The notes under the pieces were generated by a model. That model searched no databases and was not told where the DNA came from. It saw nothing but the letters and a program-made list of their open reading frames with translations. Positions 1-9,774 of a stretch of DNA of 64,000 nt are shown here, one piece after another. Position 1 is the stretch's first letter, and each line of letters begins with the position of its first letter. Source of the DNA: Schizochytrium sp. TIO01 (taxonomy: Eukaryota; Sar; Bigyra; Thraustochytrida; Thraustochytriidae); NCBI GenBank assembly GCA_004764695.1, contig SMSO01000031.1:8556761-8620760 (forward strand). Direction: 5' to 3'. The position numbers and the translations under genes were made by a program.

Positions 1-511
1 TGAGGAACTCGAAGGTTTCCATCTCGAAACCCACGCTTGCATCGATCACCAAAAGGACAAGGTCTGCGACTTTGGCCAAGTCAGTCATGGCGTTTACGTC
101 ATTCGGGCACTCGAAGATTGTCACACGACGCTTTTTGCCAGTCACCACTGTGATTGGGCCCTCAATGTTGGTTACCGTGTGCCGTGTCCATTTCTTAACA
201 AGAGACCTAATCAGAGTGGACTTTCCACATCCAGGAGGTCCTTGTACCACGATTGATACCGGAGGAGGCTGCTTGGCCTGCCTGTCCACGAGCTGCACAA
301 CGTGCTTATTGTGGGCCTTGTCAAGTCTGCGCTGCTGCTCGACCTTCTTGCGGTTCGTATGGGCCACAGTAAAGGCCTTGAAGTTAGACTGTTGGCTGTG
401 GCGAGCACCAACACCGCTGCTGGAGTCTTTTGCAAGCTTAGCGTGAGCCTTTTTGTGCGCCTTAGCACCAGTCTTGGACGCATGGTGCTTCTTCTTGGCA
501 GCGTCCTCCAT
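1..511 (-). CDS. BMS1: Ribosome biogenesis GTPase BMS1, N-terminal part (runs off the window)
   Basis: The reverse strand reads 170 codons from an ATG at 511-509 to the window edge with no stop. A Lys/His-rich basic N-terminus (residues 1-75) is followed by VVQGPPGCGKST (P-loop, about residues 88-99), then GPITVVTGKKRRVTIFECP, a stretch resembling the same part of Bms1, and LAKVADLVLLVIDASVGFEMET, where the usual G-domain motifs are modified as in this family. Bms1 is a nucleolar GTPase that acts with Rcl1 in the small-subunit processome during 18S rRNA maturation. The C-terminal majority (the family is about 1,100-1,280 aa) lies outside the window. No intron is needed in the visible part. 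Identification rests on the P-loop context and the DLAKVADLVL...FEMETFEF signature. Confidence 0.92.
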   Translation of the reverse strand, partial: MEDAAKKKHHASKTGAKAHKKAHAKLAKDSSSGVGARHSQQSNFKAFTVAHTNRKKVEQQRRLDKAHNKHVVQLVDRQAKQPPPVSIVVQGPPGCGKSTLIRSLVKKWTRHTVTNIEGPITVVTGKKRRVTIFECPNDVNAMTDLAKVADLVLLVIDASVGFEMETFEFL

Positions 512-1828
512 GATTCAGGTCGATGGAGAATTAACTACACCGAAGCAACTGGAGTTGGCAAGTCGAGAAATAACCTTGTGGGGCCGGAGATGATCCGGAT
601 CCACCAAGCTGAAGCGACCGCCAGCCCAGGCCTAGATTAGCCTGAAGACCGACCTTGACTCGAGCAGAACGCCTCGAGCCAATGGTCTCGGAATCGAGTC
701 TGTCAATCGGAGCCAACTATATTCCACTCTGCCGCCGGGAGCACCTAAAGTAGGCTATTCAGAACTTTACTGTCCAGAATAGCCATCACAAGTGACTTAT
801 ACTGATCTATAACCTATAGTGTCCACAATGTATATTTATCAACAACAGCCACCATTTATTACCTCTCTGCTATAATTGCTATCATTTAATACCGCGGCCT
901 GAAATAAAATACGCAAAATCGAAGAGTTTAAGACATGTGACATTCCACACTATTGTCACATGACATACTGATAGAGAGGCAATGGTTTGTTAAGGATGAT
1001 ATGAAGGACTCGGAGAACCAGCCAGCCAGGGGGAAATGGAACACACTGAAGAACGGCACTGCTTATGCTGTAGTAAATTTAATACAAGTAATGCGGTTCT
1101 ATGGATATAAAGGCAGGGGAGGCAGAGGACTTGGCGGGGAGAAGGCAGGAATTGGAGGTTACTCTCTCGCTTTTGATTAACAGCCGGTAAACAAACACGT
1201 GTGGCTTGCTTGTGTTTTACGGAGTGCCAAGATGATTTTCGCAAGGTATGTTGCCCACTGATGAATTCTTGAAGCGCAATGCAAAGCGCCACTTGCTCTG
1301 AAGGTCTGACTGACTGATGAGCTGTTTGTTTACTGGCCAGTGACAGTAAATTTACATATGTTCTCTAGAGCTAGACTTGTATTTTTCATTTAGTTAAAAT
1401 TAAATTTTAGTCACTGATAATTTGATCTTCACAATATGACTCACTGGAAATCATTAAATGAAAAAAAGAAGTTATAATGAGATTTAATTATTATTATTTT
1501 TTTAAGAAAAAGAAACTCATTGTTCATGAGTAGTCAGTAATAGTTGAAATACCATTAAAACGAATTCTAATAAGAAAAAGAGAAATATTTTAAATGGGGG
1601 GAGGCGTAACGAGTGGAGGCGCAATTGTGGAGGAGGGGCTTCGGTGGTGGCGAGACGAACTGCACTCGAGCCCAGACTCCGATTGGGCTTGCGCGCTGTG
1701 GCAGAGGCGTGCGGGCTGTTGGGGGGGTTTCTCCTAAAGGCCAAAAACTTGCAAGAGCTGTTTGCACTGTATTAGTTCGTGGTGGCAGCTTGAGAGACTA
1801 GGTTGGGCGGTTTTACAGCGTGCACGCG
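512..1828. other. Divergent intergenic region between BMS1 and RRP1
   Basis: About 1.3 kb separates two head-to-head ribosome-biogenesis genes and presumably holds both promoters. An AT-rich stretch lies at about 1375-1600. Short open frames here (for example 953-1180) have no recognisable protein character. I see no RNA gene. Confidence 0.5.
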
Positions 1829-3658
1829 ATGGTGGCCGCGAGAACGGCCAACAACAAGCGGTCCAAGCCTCAAATGGACGCTGTTAAAGCCAAGAAAGTA
1901 GCACGCAGTGAGGACTCCGAAATGATGGATCAGGACCACCAGGAGGATGCTGTGCCCAGCACCACGGAGGTCATTGAATTTGCGAAAAAGCTGGCCTCCA
2001 ACAAGAAGGAGGAGCGCGAGAAGACGCTCATGGGTCTTCGTGCATGGCTCAAAGTTCGTGAAAAGGCCGCTGGAACCTTCAAGGAGATTGAACTTCTCAA
2101 GCTCTGGAAGGGCCTCTTCTACTGTCTGTGGATGGCTGACAAGGTACCTGTGCAGCAGCAGCTTTCTGAGGACCTGGCTCAGTTGGTGCATGTGTTTAAG
2201 AAAAAGGCCAACGCCGCTATTTTTATTCGCACGTTCTACCAGACCATGCTTCGTGAGTGGCCAGGCCTTGACAAATGGCGCATTGACAAGTTTTACTCGC
2301 TGGTGCGTTACTTCTTCCGCGAGACTCTGTTGTGGATGCAGAAGAAGTCCTGTGTGGAACTTTGGGGCTGCGTCCTGCGCGATGATCTCCTCATGCACAA
2401 GCCAAATGGCATGCGTCTTCATGTGGCAGACATCTTCCTCGACGAGGTTCTCCGCACAGAAACCGACGCCAACCTCGACACTGAAAAGCTTCAGGAGATC
2501 CTCAGCCCGTTCTACTGTGTGTTAGGATCCTGCGACAGTGATTCTGTCGTGCGTCATGTTCTTAAGGTCGTCTTCAACCCCATCCCAACCGATAGGCCAT
2601 TGAAGAACCTCGACATCAAGGCCACTGCAAAGTCAATCTTTGCGCTTGCAGCTGACGCCGAAGATATCAGTGATGCCCAGCGCGAGATGCTCTACGATAC
2701 GTACGACCTTTACCGCCAGGCTTTGGGTGCCAGCGCTGAAAATGATCGAGACATTCTTATGGAAGAAAATGCTGAGGAAGCCGAAGATGACGAGATCGCA
2801 GAAGATCAAGACGAAGATGCCAACGGCGATGATGCTCATCGTGACCTGCGTGAGGAGTTTGAACAAATTGGCGAGGCTTCAAGTGATGAGGAAGAGGCTG
2901 CTGTTGAGCAGGCCAAGAAGCATGCTAAGGCCTCCACTCCGGGCAAGGGATCTGCAAAGAAGAAGGTCAAGGCCGTTGAAGAAGAAGAAGAGAATGTTGT
3001 GAAGACCACGACAGTAACGAGTGCAAAGAAGGTAAAGAAAAGTAAGAGCACACCGCAGAAACAGGAGATCGTGGTTGAGGAACTCGAAGAGAAAATTCAA
3101 GCCGCTGGCGACGAGGTGACAATTGAGGTGAAAAAGACCATCAAGAAGTCTCCGAAAGGGTCCGAGAAGAAGGCAGAGGCCAAACAGCTCAAGGCTATCG
3201 TTGAGGACGAACCTTTGAGTGAGGTCGAGGAAGAGATTGAGTCTGCTTCGGCAAAGAAGCTGAAGAAGTCTGCCAAAAAGGCGTCTGCTAAAAAATCAAA
3301 GGAGGCCAGTGACACCCTCCCTCCGCTTCCACCCAAGGCTTCCAAGTCTGCTCTTAAGAAGCGTATTCGTTTTTCTCTTGAGTCTACCCAGGCTCTTGAC
3401 CACCGCGTCAGCATGAAGCGCCTGAAAACCACACCAGTGAAGCCTGCTTCCAAGCAGATTGTGCCATCCACTGGCCTCCTCAAGGTGAAAAATACGCCTG
3501 AGCCGGAGGTTCGTGGCCAGGGCACTGCACAGTCAGAGCCTCGCAAGCGGACCACCCTCAAGCAAGGTCTTGCTGACGCACGAAAGAATACCATTCTCAA
3601 TTCCGCTGTCAAACCCCGCCGCCGGCAATCTCGTCCACGTGCTGAAGATTTCTTTTAA
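1829..3658 (+). CDS. RRP1: RRP1/Nop52 family nucleolar rRNA-processing protein
   Basis: The open frame encodes 609 aa from the ATG at 1829; an upstream GTG at 1820 is not a credible start. Residues about 40-250 form the Nop52/RRP1 domain, with EVIEFAKKLASNKKEER, LWKGLFYCLWMADK, LDKWRIDKFYSLVRYF and PNGMRLHVADIFLDEVL matching the family's order. The C-terminal half is acidic, then very Lys-rich (repeated SAKK-type and KKSAKK motifs, residues about 320-500), and ends in a basic segment, a common nucleolar tail. RRP1 proteins act in ITS2/27S pre-rRNA processing for the 60S subunit. The divergent neighbour BMS1 acts on the 40S side, so co-regulation is plausible. It is a single exon. Codons favour G/C in the third position compared with the kinases further on. 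Confidence 0.93.
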   Translation: MVAARTANNKRSKPQMDAVKAKKVARSEDSEMMDQDHQEDAVPSTTEVIEFAKKLASNKKEEREKTLMGLRAWLKVREKAAGTFKEIELLKLWKGLFYCLWMADKVPVQQQLSEDLAQLVHVFKKKANAAIFIRTFYQTMLREWPGLDKWRIDKFYSLVRYFFRETLLWMQKKSCVELWGCVLRDDLLMHKPNGMRLHVADIFLDEVLRTETDANLDTEKLQEILSPFYCVLGSCDSDSVVRHVLKVVFNPIPTDRPLKNLDIKATAKSIFALAADAEDISDAQREMLYDTYDLYRQALGASAENDRDILMEENAEEAEDDEIAEDQDEDANGDDAHRDLREEFEQIGEASSDEEEAAVEQAKKHAKASTPGKGSAKKKVKAVEEEEENVVKTTTVTSAKKVKKSKSTPQKQEIVVEELEEKIQAAGDEVTIEVKKTIKKSPKGSEKKAEAKQLKAIVEDEPLSEVEEEIESASAKKLKKSAKKASAKKSKEASDTLPPLPPKASKSALKKRIRFSLESTQALDHRVSMKRLKTTPVKPASKQIVPSTGLLKVKNTPEPEVRGQGTAQSEPRKRTTLKQGLADARKNTILNSAVKPRRRQSRPRAEDFF

Positions 3659-4767
3659 AACATCTATTAGTGCTGTGCGATCAGGTGCACTTTCCTTCTT
3701 CTTTCCACAGCTGCTAGTTAGAGGGAGAGATGATGCAAATGACACATCGAGTGACATCGCTCATTACAGTATTTCTTCTCGTCACATTGCAAGCATTTTG
3801 ACGTGCTAGCATGCCCATGTGCATCACTTCAGTAGAATTGATTGCGTAACATACAGACCTGGAGGAAATTAAGTTTGATTGATGCCATCAACTTGACTGC
3901 GCGCCTATTAAGAACAATCATAAAGATAGCGTGCAATATATAGAAAAAGATGTACTACAGACACACACCTGGCAATATCACGACCTACATAACAATACAG
4001 TCCATGTATGTTTTGATTTTGGATGAGATTAGGCAGGTACGTCAAACCACTAAACAAAGAGTACTACGCATAAACAAAAGATAAATACAAACACATTTTA
4101 TGATGTCATGAAACTTAATCTAAATTTACTGTATGGATTTCACATGGTCACGATGAGAAAACACAGACAAAAACAAAAAAACTTCTGCTTTGAGGCATCT
4201 CTGGCATTGTCAAATGATCAAATCAGCAAACATGCTCAAACAAGCAAATAGAAAACATTTTCAAATCTAGAGAAACAATTTGGTTGATAGCTTAATATTC
4301 TGTATCCTTGGATGTGTCTATTGGCAATTTCTAAAGTCGGGAAGCACGTCTGAGAATCAGATCTGCTATTTGTCTTCCCTCAGCCAACTCTAATGGGAAA
4401 AACTAAAAACTATTAAACAACAACTACCTACCTTTCAAGGTATACGTTCTCATAGAAATTAATTTTGTGTGTAAAGGAAGAATCGAAGAGAACAAAACAT
4501 ATACAGATCTCAGAATCTAGTATTAGTGTTACACACTTTTATGGAAGCAAACATACGATAGAACCCTTCGAAAGCGGTCATTTATAAAGCAAAGAAAGAA
4601 AAGAAAATATGTGCGTCTAAACAGATTGTTGATAAATGTGTGTACGTATAAGAAATGATGAGCATAAAAGTTGAAGAAATGGGAAGATGCAGAATGTTGT
4701 GCTTCGGAGCAAATTCAAGGGAGATTGATCGTTGCTGTTCATTTGATGGTTTGTTGTTTCTAGTGTT
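3659..4767. other. AT-rich spacer between convergent genes
   Basis: This 1.1 kb lies between the 3' ends of RRP1 (+) and the coiled-coil/RRM gene (-). It is AT-rich, with no coherent open frame, no strong repeat and no RNA gene that I can recognise. Confidence 0.5.
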
Positions 4768-6072
4768 TCAAGGTTGGTCGACGAGCATCGCCCGAAAGCC
4801 CTTTTCGCGCAATCCCTTTACGGCGGCCCGCGCAAATTTTGTGTCCAGGAATGTGACATATCCTTTGAGGATACCAGTAACAACATCACTTGTAACACGA
4901 AGCTGTGCAATAGCGCCATACTCCTGGCACATTGCCAAAAGTTTGTGTGAGTTCGTACCCTTCTCAAGCCCATCTACACGAATATAGTGAGAACTTGTAA
5001 CAGGTGACCTTTTGCCAGAAACAGGGCCATGGCGAAACCGCGGCACTTCACCAGGTGCCATGGTATAGCGCCGTGGCGCATCACGCAAGCTGCTGGCCGA
5101 TGTAGACTTGCTGAGCATTTTCTCGGCGTCGCCAAACTCCTCCTCCTCTTCTTGTTCCGGGGAGGCTCCGGTGCTGGCACCCGCAGGTACCGAATGTTGT
5201 GAAGAAGAATGACTCAGTGTACGGCGCTGGTTTGGCAAACTGCCAACCTTGGAGAGCAATTTCTTAATGGTATCGTCTTGCTCCTTGTTTTTCTGCTCTA
5301 GCCGGCGTTTACTCATCATCAACTGTTTGTTCTTCTTTTTCATCTCGTTCAGTTGGCGAATAAGATCATCCTTTTCTTTCTTCTGCTCACGGTACTTCGT
5401 CTGCAAGATATTATATTTTGACTGAGTCTCCTTAAGCTTAATGTCCATGCCGTTGAGTCGGTTTTGGCGAGTGAAATCAAGCTTTTCGCGTTTGCTAAGC
5501 TCCTCCTTTAAGTCGTTTACAAGATGGCTCTCTGAAGCATGGACGCCTCCATGCAAGGAGGAGGATGCAGACGATGGTGTGCTGCAGCCGCCAAATGACA
5601 CTCGCCTGGTGTTACTGCTTTTATTAGTGCCACCAAGGGACACACGTCGACGTCCTCCACGGGAGTGGGTCTCAAGACCCTCAGATGCGGCAAGCGTTTG
5701 TCGTCGCTGCTGTTCGCCAGTCAAGCCAGAGTGCTGCTTAAGCTTGTCGCGGCTGAATCGTTTATCAAGCTTGCTCAAATCACTAGTGAACTCCTCGTCG
5801 GCAACTTCTTCTTCGCGTACAGGTGAGCATGGCTGGCCGGGTTTCACTTTGAGGCTTTCTACGCGCGGGTTAAATGAAACGCCTGGACTTGCTGTTGCTG
5901 CGCTGCTGGGCGTTGACACATGTGGGTTCACGGTTTTCCAAGCTGCTTCATCTGGCTCTGGGGTCCCATCACTTGTCGCCAATGCTGCTCTTGGCGAGGA
6001 CTTCTTAGTCTGCACCGGCGTACTCACCTCAGGTGTGTTGTTCGCTGTGCCCAGGTCATTTTCCTTCATCAT
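4768..6072 (-). CDS. Coiled-coil protein with C-terminal RRM-like fold
   Basis: The protein is 434 aa from tandem ATGs at 6072. The first ~180 residues are low complexity and Ser/Thr/Pro-rich. A charged helical segment (about 185-275, rich in K/E/Q/L, including KKEKDDLIRQLNEMKKKNKQ) predicts a coiled coil. A Glu run (EEEEEFGDAE) follows, then a compact C-terminal domain (about 360-434) beginning SHYIRVDGLEKGTNSHKLL and containing GILKGYVTFLDTKFARAAVK, which fits the beta-alpha-beta pattern of an RRM though the RNP aromatics are weak. Two near-identical motifs RRRVSLGG and TRRVSFGG, plus RRYTMAPG, look like basophilic (PKA/AGC-type) phosphosites. I do not recognise an orthologue. A role in RNA or cytoskeletal scaffolding is only an inference. 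Confidence 0.75.
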   Translation of the reverse strand: MMKENDLGTANNTPEVSTPVQTKKSSPRAALATSDGTPEPDEAAWKTVNPHVSTPSSAATASPGVSFNPRVESLKVKPGQPCSPVREEEVADEEFTSDLSKLDKRFSRDKLKQHSGLTGEQQRRQTLAASEGLETHSRGGRRRVSLGGTNKSSNTRRVSFGGCSTPSSASSSLHGGVHASESHLVNDLKEELSKREKLDFTRQNRLNGMDIKLKETQSKYNILQTKYREQKKEKDDLIRQLNEMKKKNKQLMMSKRRLEQKNKEQDDTIKKLLSKVGSLPNQRRTLSHSSSQHSVPAGASTGASPEQEEEEEFGDAEKMLSKSTSASSLRDAPRRYTMAPGEVPRFRHGPVSGKRSPVTSSHYIRVDGLEKGTNSHKLLAMCQEYGAIAQLRVTSDVVTGILKGYVTFLDTKFARAAVKGLREKGFRAMLVDQP

Positions 6073-8017
6073 TGTGTTCCTTTCCAGCGATGTTATGCTT
6101 CACGAACCCCAATTCTGTAGTCCTTTGACGAAATAATTCTTTGTTTCTGATTCTTCTTTTGCGCCTTCTGAAGAAAAGTAGCACAGTCTCGTCGTTTTTA
6201 GTTTTCTACAAGAGTCTTTGACCTTCGCAAGCCTTAGCTTGCTTCAGATGACCCTTTCCTGGCAAAAGGATTGATTGAACTTCAGATGAACTAAGCAAGA
6301 TAGCTTAGCTTAGTAAGGCTTGTTTCAAGTATTGTCTAGTCTCCCCGTTCTCCTCTAGAACCTAGTTGGACCAAAGATCCTCTATCCCAAAAGTTTCACA
6401 CAAGAAACCTGCAAGCTAACTTGATAGCAAGCAAGAAGGATATGCAAACCTGACAACGTCAAAGGACTGAGACCGCAAAAACAAAAACAAAAAATCAAGA
6501 AAGCGAACACAAGTCAAAAGAACTAATCGCTGACCAGGTCCAAGAAAAGTGAATGAATGCCCAAGAAAACGCACGCCCCAGACCCACTGGACCACAGCAA
6601 CTGCCAGGCGGCCACCAAAGCTCAGCCCAACGTAACCCCGCGGTGCTCGGTGTCTTCTTCTGCTCGGCACACGGGCCGCAAAGGGCAAAAGGAAGTTAGA
6701 CGCTGAGCGGTGATTGGAGTTTTGCGACTATAAGGAAACGGGAGCTAAAGACCCTCTGCGCGTAAAACCGACAAGGCCCACCAATAATATACCTGACATG
6801 TGCAACAAAAGGTTCTATTATATGTATTATAACACGTTGTTTTATAATACACAATACTTTAATGGGGCATCCTTAATTAATGGGTTTTTTAAAGGTTAAA
6901 TGTATAGGCAGTTAAGGTGGGCCAGGAGGGACTTGGCTTAACGACGACATGGAGGCAACGTTTCTTTTGGTTTGGGTAAGTTTCGTTCGAGATTGATGAG
7001 AACATGGCTTAAAGCTGCCTGCGTCTCGCCTTGCAGGTCGAATTTGCTGAGCCAGCCGTGCATAAAACAAAGACACCAATCTGCCAGCGCTTTCTTGACT
7101 GGGATCTTGACATTCACAGCTGCTATCAAACAATGCGAGTGCAGAATTTGGGGAAGATGTCACATCCTTCTGTGAAGCAACCTTCTTAATTTCTCCTTTT
7201 TCATACTTGAACAATTCTTCCTTCCTTTTGCCAAACGGAGTTTCATCTGTGACTTTGATACTTCTCATACGTCGTCGATAAGTTTATACGAACTTCCAGG
7301 GAATTCCCTATCGCTTTGCCTGCTTGAATTTGCGCTTCGCTAGTGATGTTGCAAGGAAAGGGACATATCAAACAAGTCATAAGTTAAGTTTGTTGTCATA
7401 AGTTACCTTTGTTGGATATTCTAAAATCTGATTTGATGAATATTGGGGCTCCTTGCAAGTAGTGAAAGCAAGAAGAGTGACCGGAAATTCATTCTTAGAA
7501 ATGGCTATCGAAGCAAAAGGCTATGACAGAAGACACCGATTATTATTTGTTAGAGGCAAATGCTATTGAAAAATACGGAGTGCTTATTTCAAGCACGAGG
7601 TAGTTTAACCATTGAAAACAAATGATATCACGAATTTGCACTCTGGGTATCAGGATTTTATAAGCAAAACTCGTGTTCTACGCATGGTGTAATTCGGCAT
7701 AATTTGGGGGAGAAAGAGGGATCTTTCAATTTAATGTGCGAGGTAAAATGATCTATTTAATATAGATGAGAAGCAAAATAAGATTTCAGGCAGGCCCTGA
7801 GCTGCGAGAAATGTAGTCTAACTTCTCGTTCCAAACAACATGAGCAGAAGCGTGAAGACACCACATATGCCATTGAGAATGGGGAAAACACAAAGTGAAG
7901 TACATAGATTGATAAAGCACACGGTTTGGAGCACGAAAAACGGAATAAAGGTCATCGATCGACCTGTTCAGAGTCGTGAAAATGTATGATTTCGTTCTTC
8001 AGGAGAAACCCTGCCTC
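6073..8017. other. Intergenic region with one possible unassigned exon
   Basis: About 1.9 kb has no confident gene. On the minus strand at 6938-7268 two overlapping frames look protein-like. One frame gives GKRKEELFKYEKGEIKK near 7160-7220, and another gives ADWCLCFMHGWLSKFDLQGE followed by ALSHVLINLERNLPKPKE near 6940-7090. The second has the look of a terminal exon, but I could not find a donor/acceptor pair that joins them in phase. The rest is AT-rich with nothing recognisable. Confidence 0.3.
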
Positions 8018-8206
8018 TTAGCAGTCGCTGCCCTTGGACTCCTCTTTGTCTTCAACCTTTTTAGCAAAATGTTCGTAGGAGATGCGGTAGATTTCCGCAG
8101 CATTCGTAGGCTGCTGTCGAATGACCTCTTTTGCCCAGTCCTTCAAAACGCCTGCCATCTCGGGTTTGATGACGATTTGCTCAGCTTGAAAGATGCGAGT
8201 ATCCAT
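8018..8206 (-). CDS. RIIa-domain microprotein (PKA RII dimerisation/docking-like, ciliary type)
   Basis: The open frame is only 62 aa, from an ATG at 8206-8204 with a purine-rich upstream context. Almost the whole protein is one RIIa/DPY-30-like helical pair: residues 8-50 include AEQIVIKPEMAGVLKDWAKE and VIRQQPTNAAEIYRISYEHF. The QI.I.PEM..vLK...K..IR.QP pattern is that of ropporin/radial-spoke-protein-11-type RIIa domains, which dock amphipathic helices of AKAP-like partners such as RSP3 in cilia. A short acidic tail follows. The family members ROPN1L and RSP11 are about 200 aa, so this one is much shorter. The minimal size resembles RIIAD1-type proteins. A downstream exon cannot be excluded (an AAG-GTTGAAG donor-like site lies near the end), but none was found. 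Confidence 0.75.
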   Translation of the reverse strand: MDTRIFQAEQIVIKPEMAGVLKDWAKEVIRQQPTNAAEIYRISYEHFAKKVEDKEESKGSDC

Positions 8207-9774
8207 GGCGCTCTCTTGCTTCCGAGGTATTATTCTTCCCGCGCACCACCCTGCTGTCAGACGTGGGCTCAATCGCCAAGTAAATAACTTGCAACCACGC
8301 AGAAAAGTGGAATCTTATGAATTCAATATGACCAAACAAGCCTCTTCTTCGAGGCGCTGCACCAAAGTTCTGGCTTACTTCACTTAAGTTACACACGAAA
8401 GGAGCTCAGTCTAAACGGACATACCATAACGGACCAAGTGTATTCAAATACTAAGCTCGACAGAGAAAAGGGTGGTGCGAATGTGAGTAGATGGCGCAAC
8501 TATTAGCAGACTAACTCCTGGCTGTTTTCAATCGTCTTATTCTGAGGCTCGCGAGTTTCACTTTGTAACACCAGCTTTTGCAAGAGCTTTTATTAATTAG
8601 TTTTGGTGTGTACAATTGTATTTTGTCTTGAATGTAGCTAGAAATGGCTATATAAGTTATCATCACTTTTAAAACATGCACATCTCCTATTATTATCCTA
8701 TGACCACTTAGCTGCATAAATGCCGTGCTACGCCGGTTAGAGAAGCGCTATCTCTGGTGCTGCGGAAATATTGAAGTTCAATCTCATTAGTATCTGCAGC
8801 ACTGAATACAACATTTCAACAGTTATTTATTAGACTTCTGGCAACATGGAGTGGTGGTTCTGTTTTGTTCGAAGGTAGATCACAACAGGCTAGATACAGA
8901 GGCAAGTCATCCTTGCGAAATGAAAGTAACCAGTAATTCTAACCTTTTGGCCACAACTACAAGCTCAAAGATTACCAGAGGAGGATTCACGTGCTATACC
9001 CCGCGTTTACGCATTCAGCGTGTAGAGCTTCGAAAGCTTCTTGAGGAAATACTAAAATGCATCCACTCGTCCAAGCTGACTTCAACCTCTTCCACGATAC
9101 ATTAATCGACGAAACATTAATTGACGCCATAGGCATTTCGCAGACCCGTGAAGGCCACGAAACCTCCTGAAGACCATCGCTGGTAAACGGCAGTACCATG
9201 ACGTCTATTCACAAGATGTGTTATATAGACGAAGCCCAGAACATCAAAGAAACAACTGCTAAACACCTGCTTAGACACTTCTCAAGCTCTTGCTACCTGA
9301 AAAGACAAGAATAAGACTGCTGACTCGCTATTCCGCAGCCTCAGGGTTTCGTTCATAATGGTTGCTGTGTCTTCTTGTTAAGAGATGATTTGCGACGGCA
9401 TCTTGCAGTTTATCTCTACACGGCGAAGGGGTGGCTCATAGATGGTTCTAATTTTGATCGCACCATGAATTTTAAGTTCCTAGGTGTTATGGGAGAGTAT
9501 CATAACGTAGATGATATTCTTTTATCGTATAAATAAATATAAATCATCAAGTAAAAAACAAAACTAGTTATTTATAAATACTAAGAATGACTGAGTGAGT
9601 GCAATAGATAGAAAGATAAGAATAACAGGACTAAGTGAAACTTCATAATCAAATCAGCGCGTCGAAACAAGCGCAGCGTGCATTCGTAGAACCCTTGAGT
9701 CGATCAAAGGCTCATTCTTCCCTTCACGCGTCCATCCCCGGTCGTGGCTGCGGTGGCACATTTCCTCAGCTGCG
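8207..9774. other. Intergenic region, no gene recognised
   Basis: About 1.6 kb between the divergent RIIa gene and the kinase-cNBD gene. Short open frames at 8851-9199 lack family character. A small local duplication (ATTAATCGACGAAAC / ATTAATTGACG) sits near 9100. An AT-rich stretch at about 9520-9580 lies upstream of the kinase and may be part of its promoter. Confidence 0.4.

Noticed and set aside
953-1180. 75-codon open frame between BMS1 and RRP1
   Set aside because: No recognisable feature, and an overlapping antisense frame is equally open.
1772-2422. 216-codon minus-strand open frame opposite RRP1
   Set aside because: Antisense shadow of a confidently assigned gene. The protein lacks domain character.
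3097-3612. 171-codon minus-strand open frame opposite the Lys-rich RRP1 tail
   Set aside because: Arises from AAG-rich codons read on the other strand (Phe/Leu/Ser-rich).
5441-6136. 231-codon plus-strand open frame
   Set aside because: Shadow of the coiled-coil/RRM gene on the minus strand. Composition is Ser/Arg/Leu-rich without motifs.
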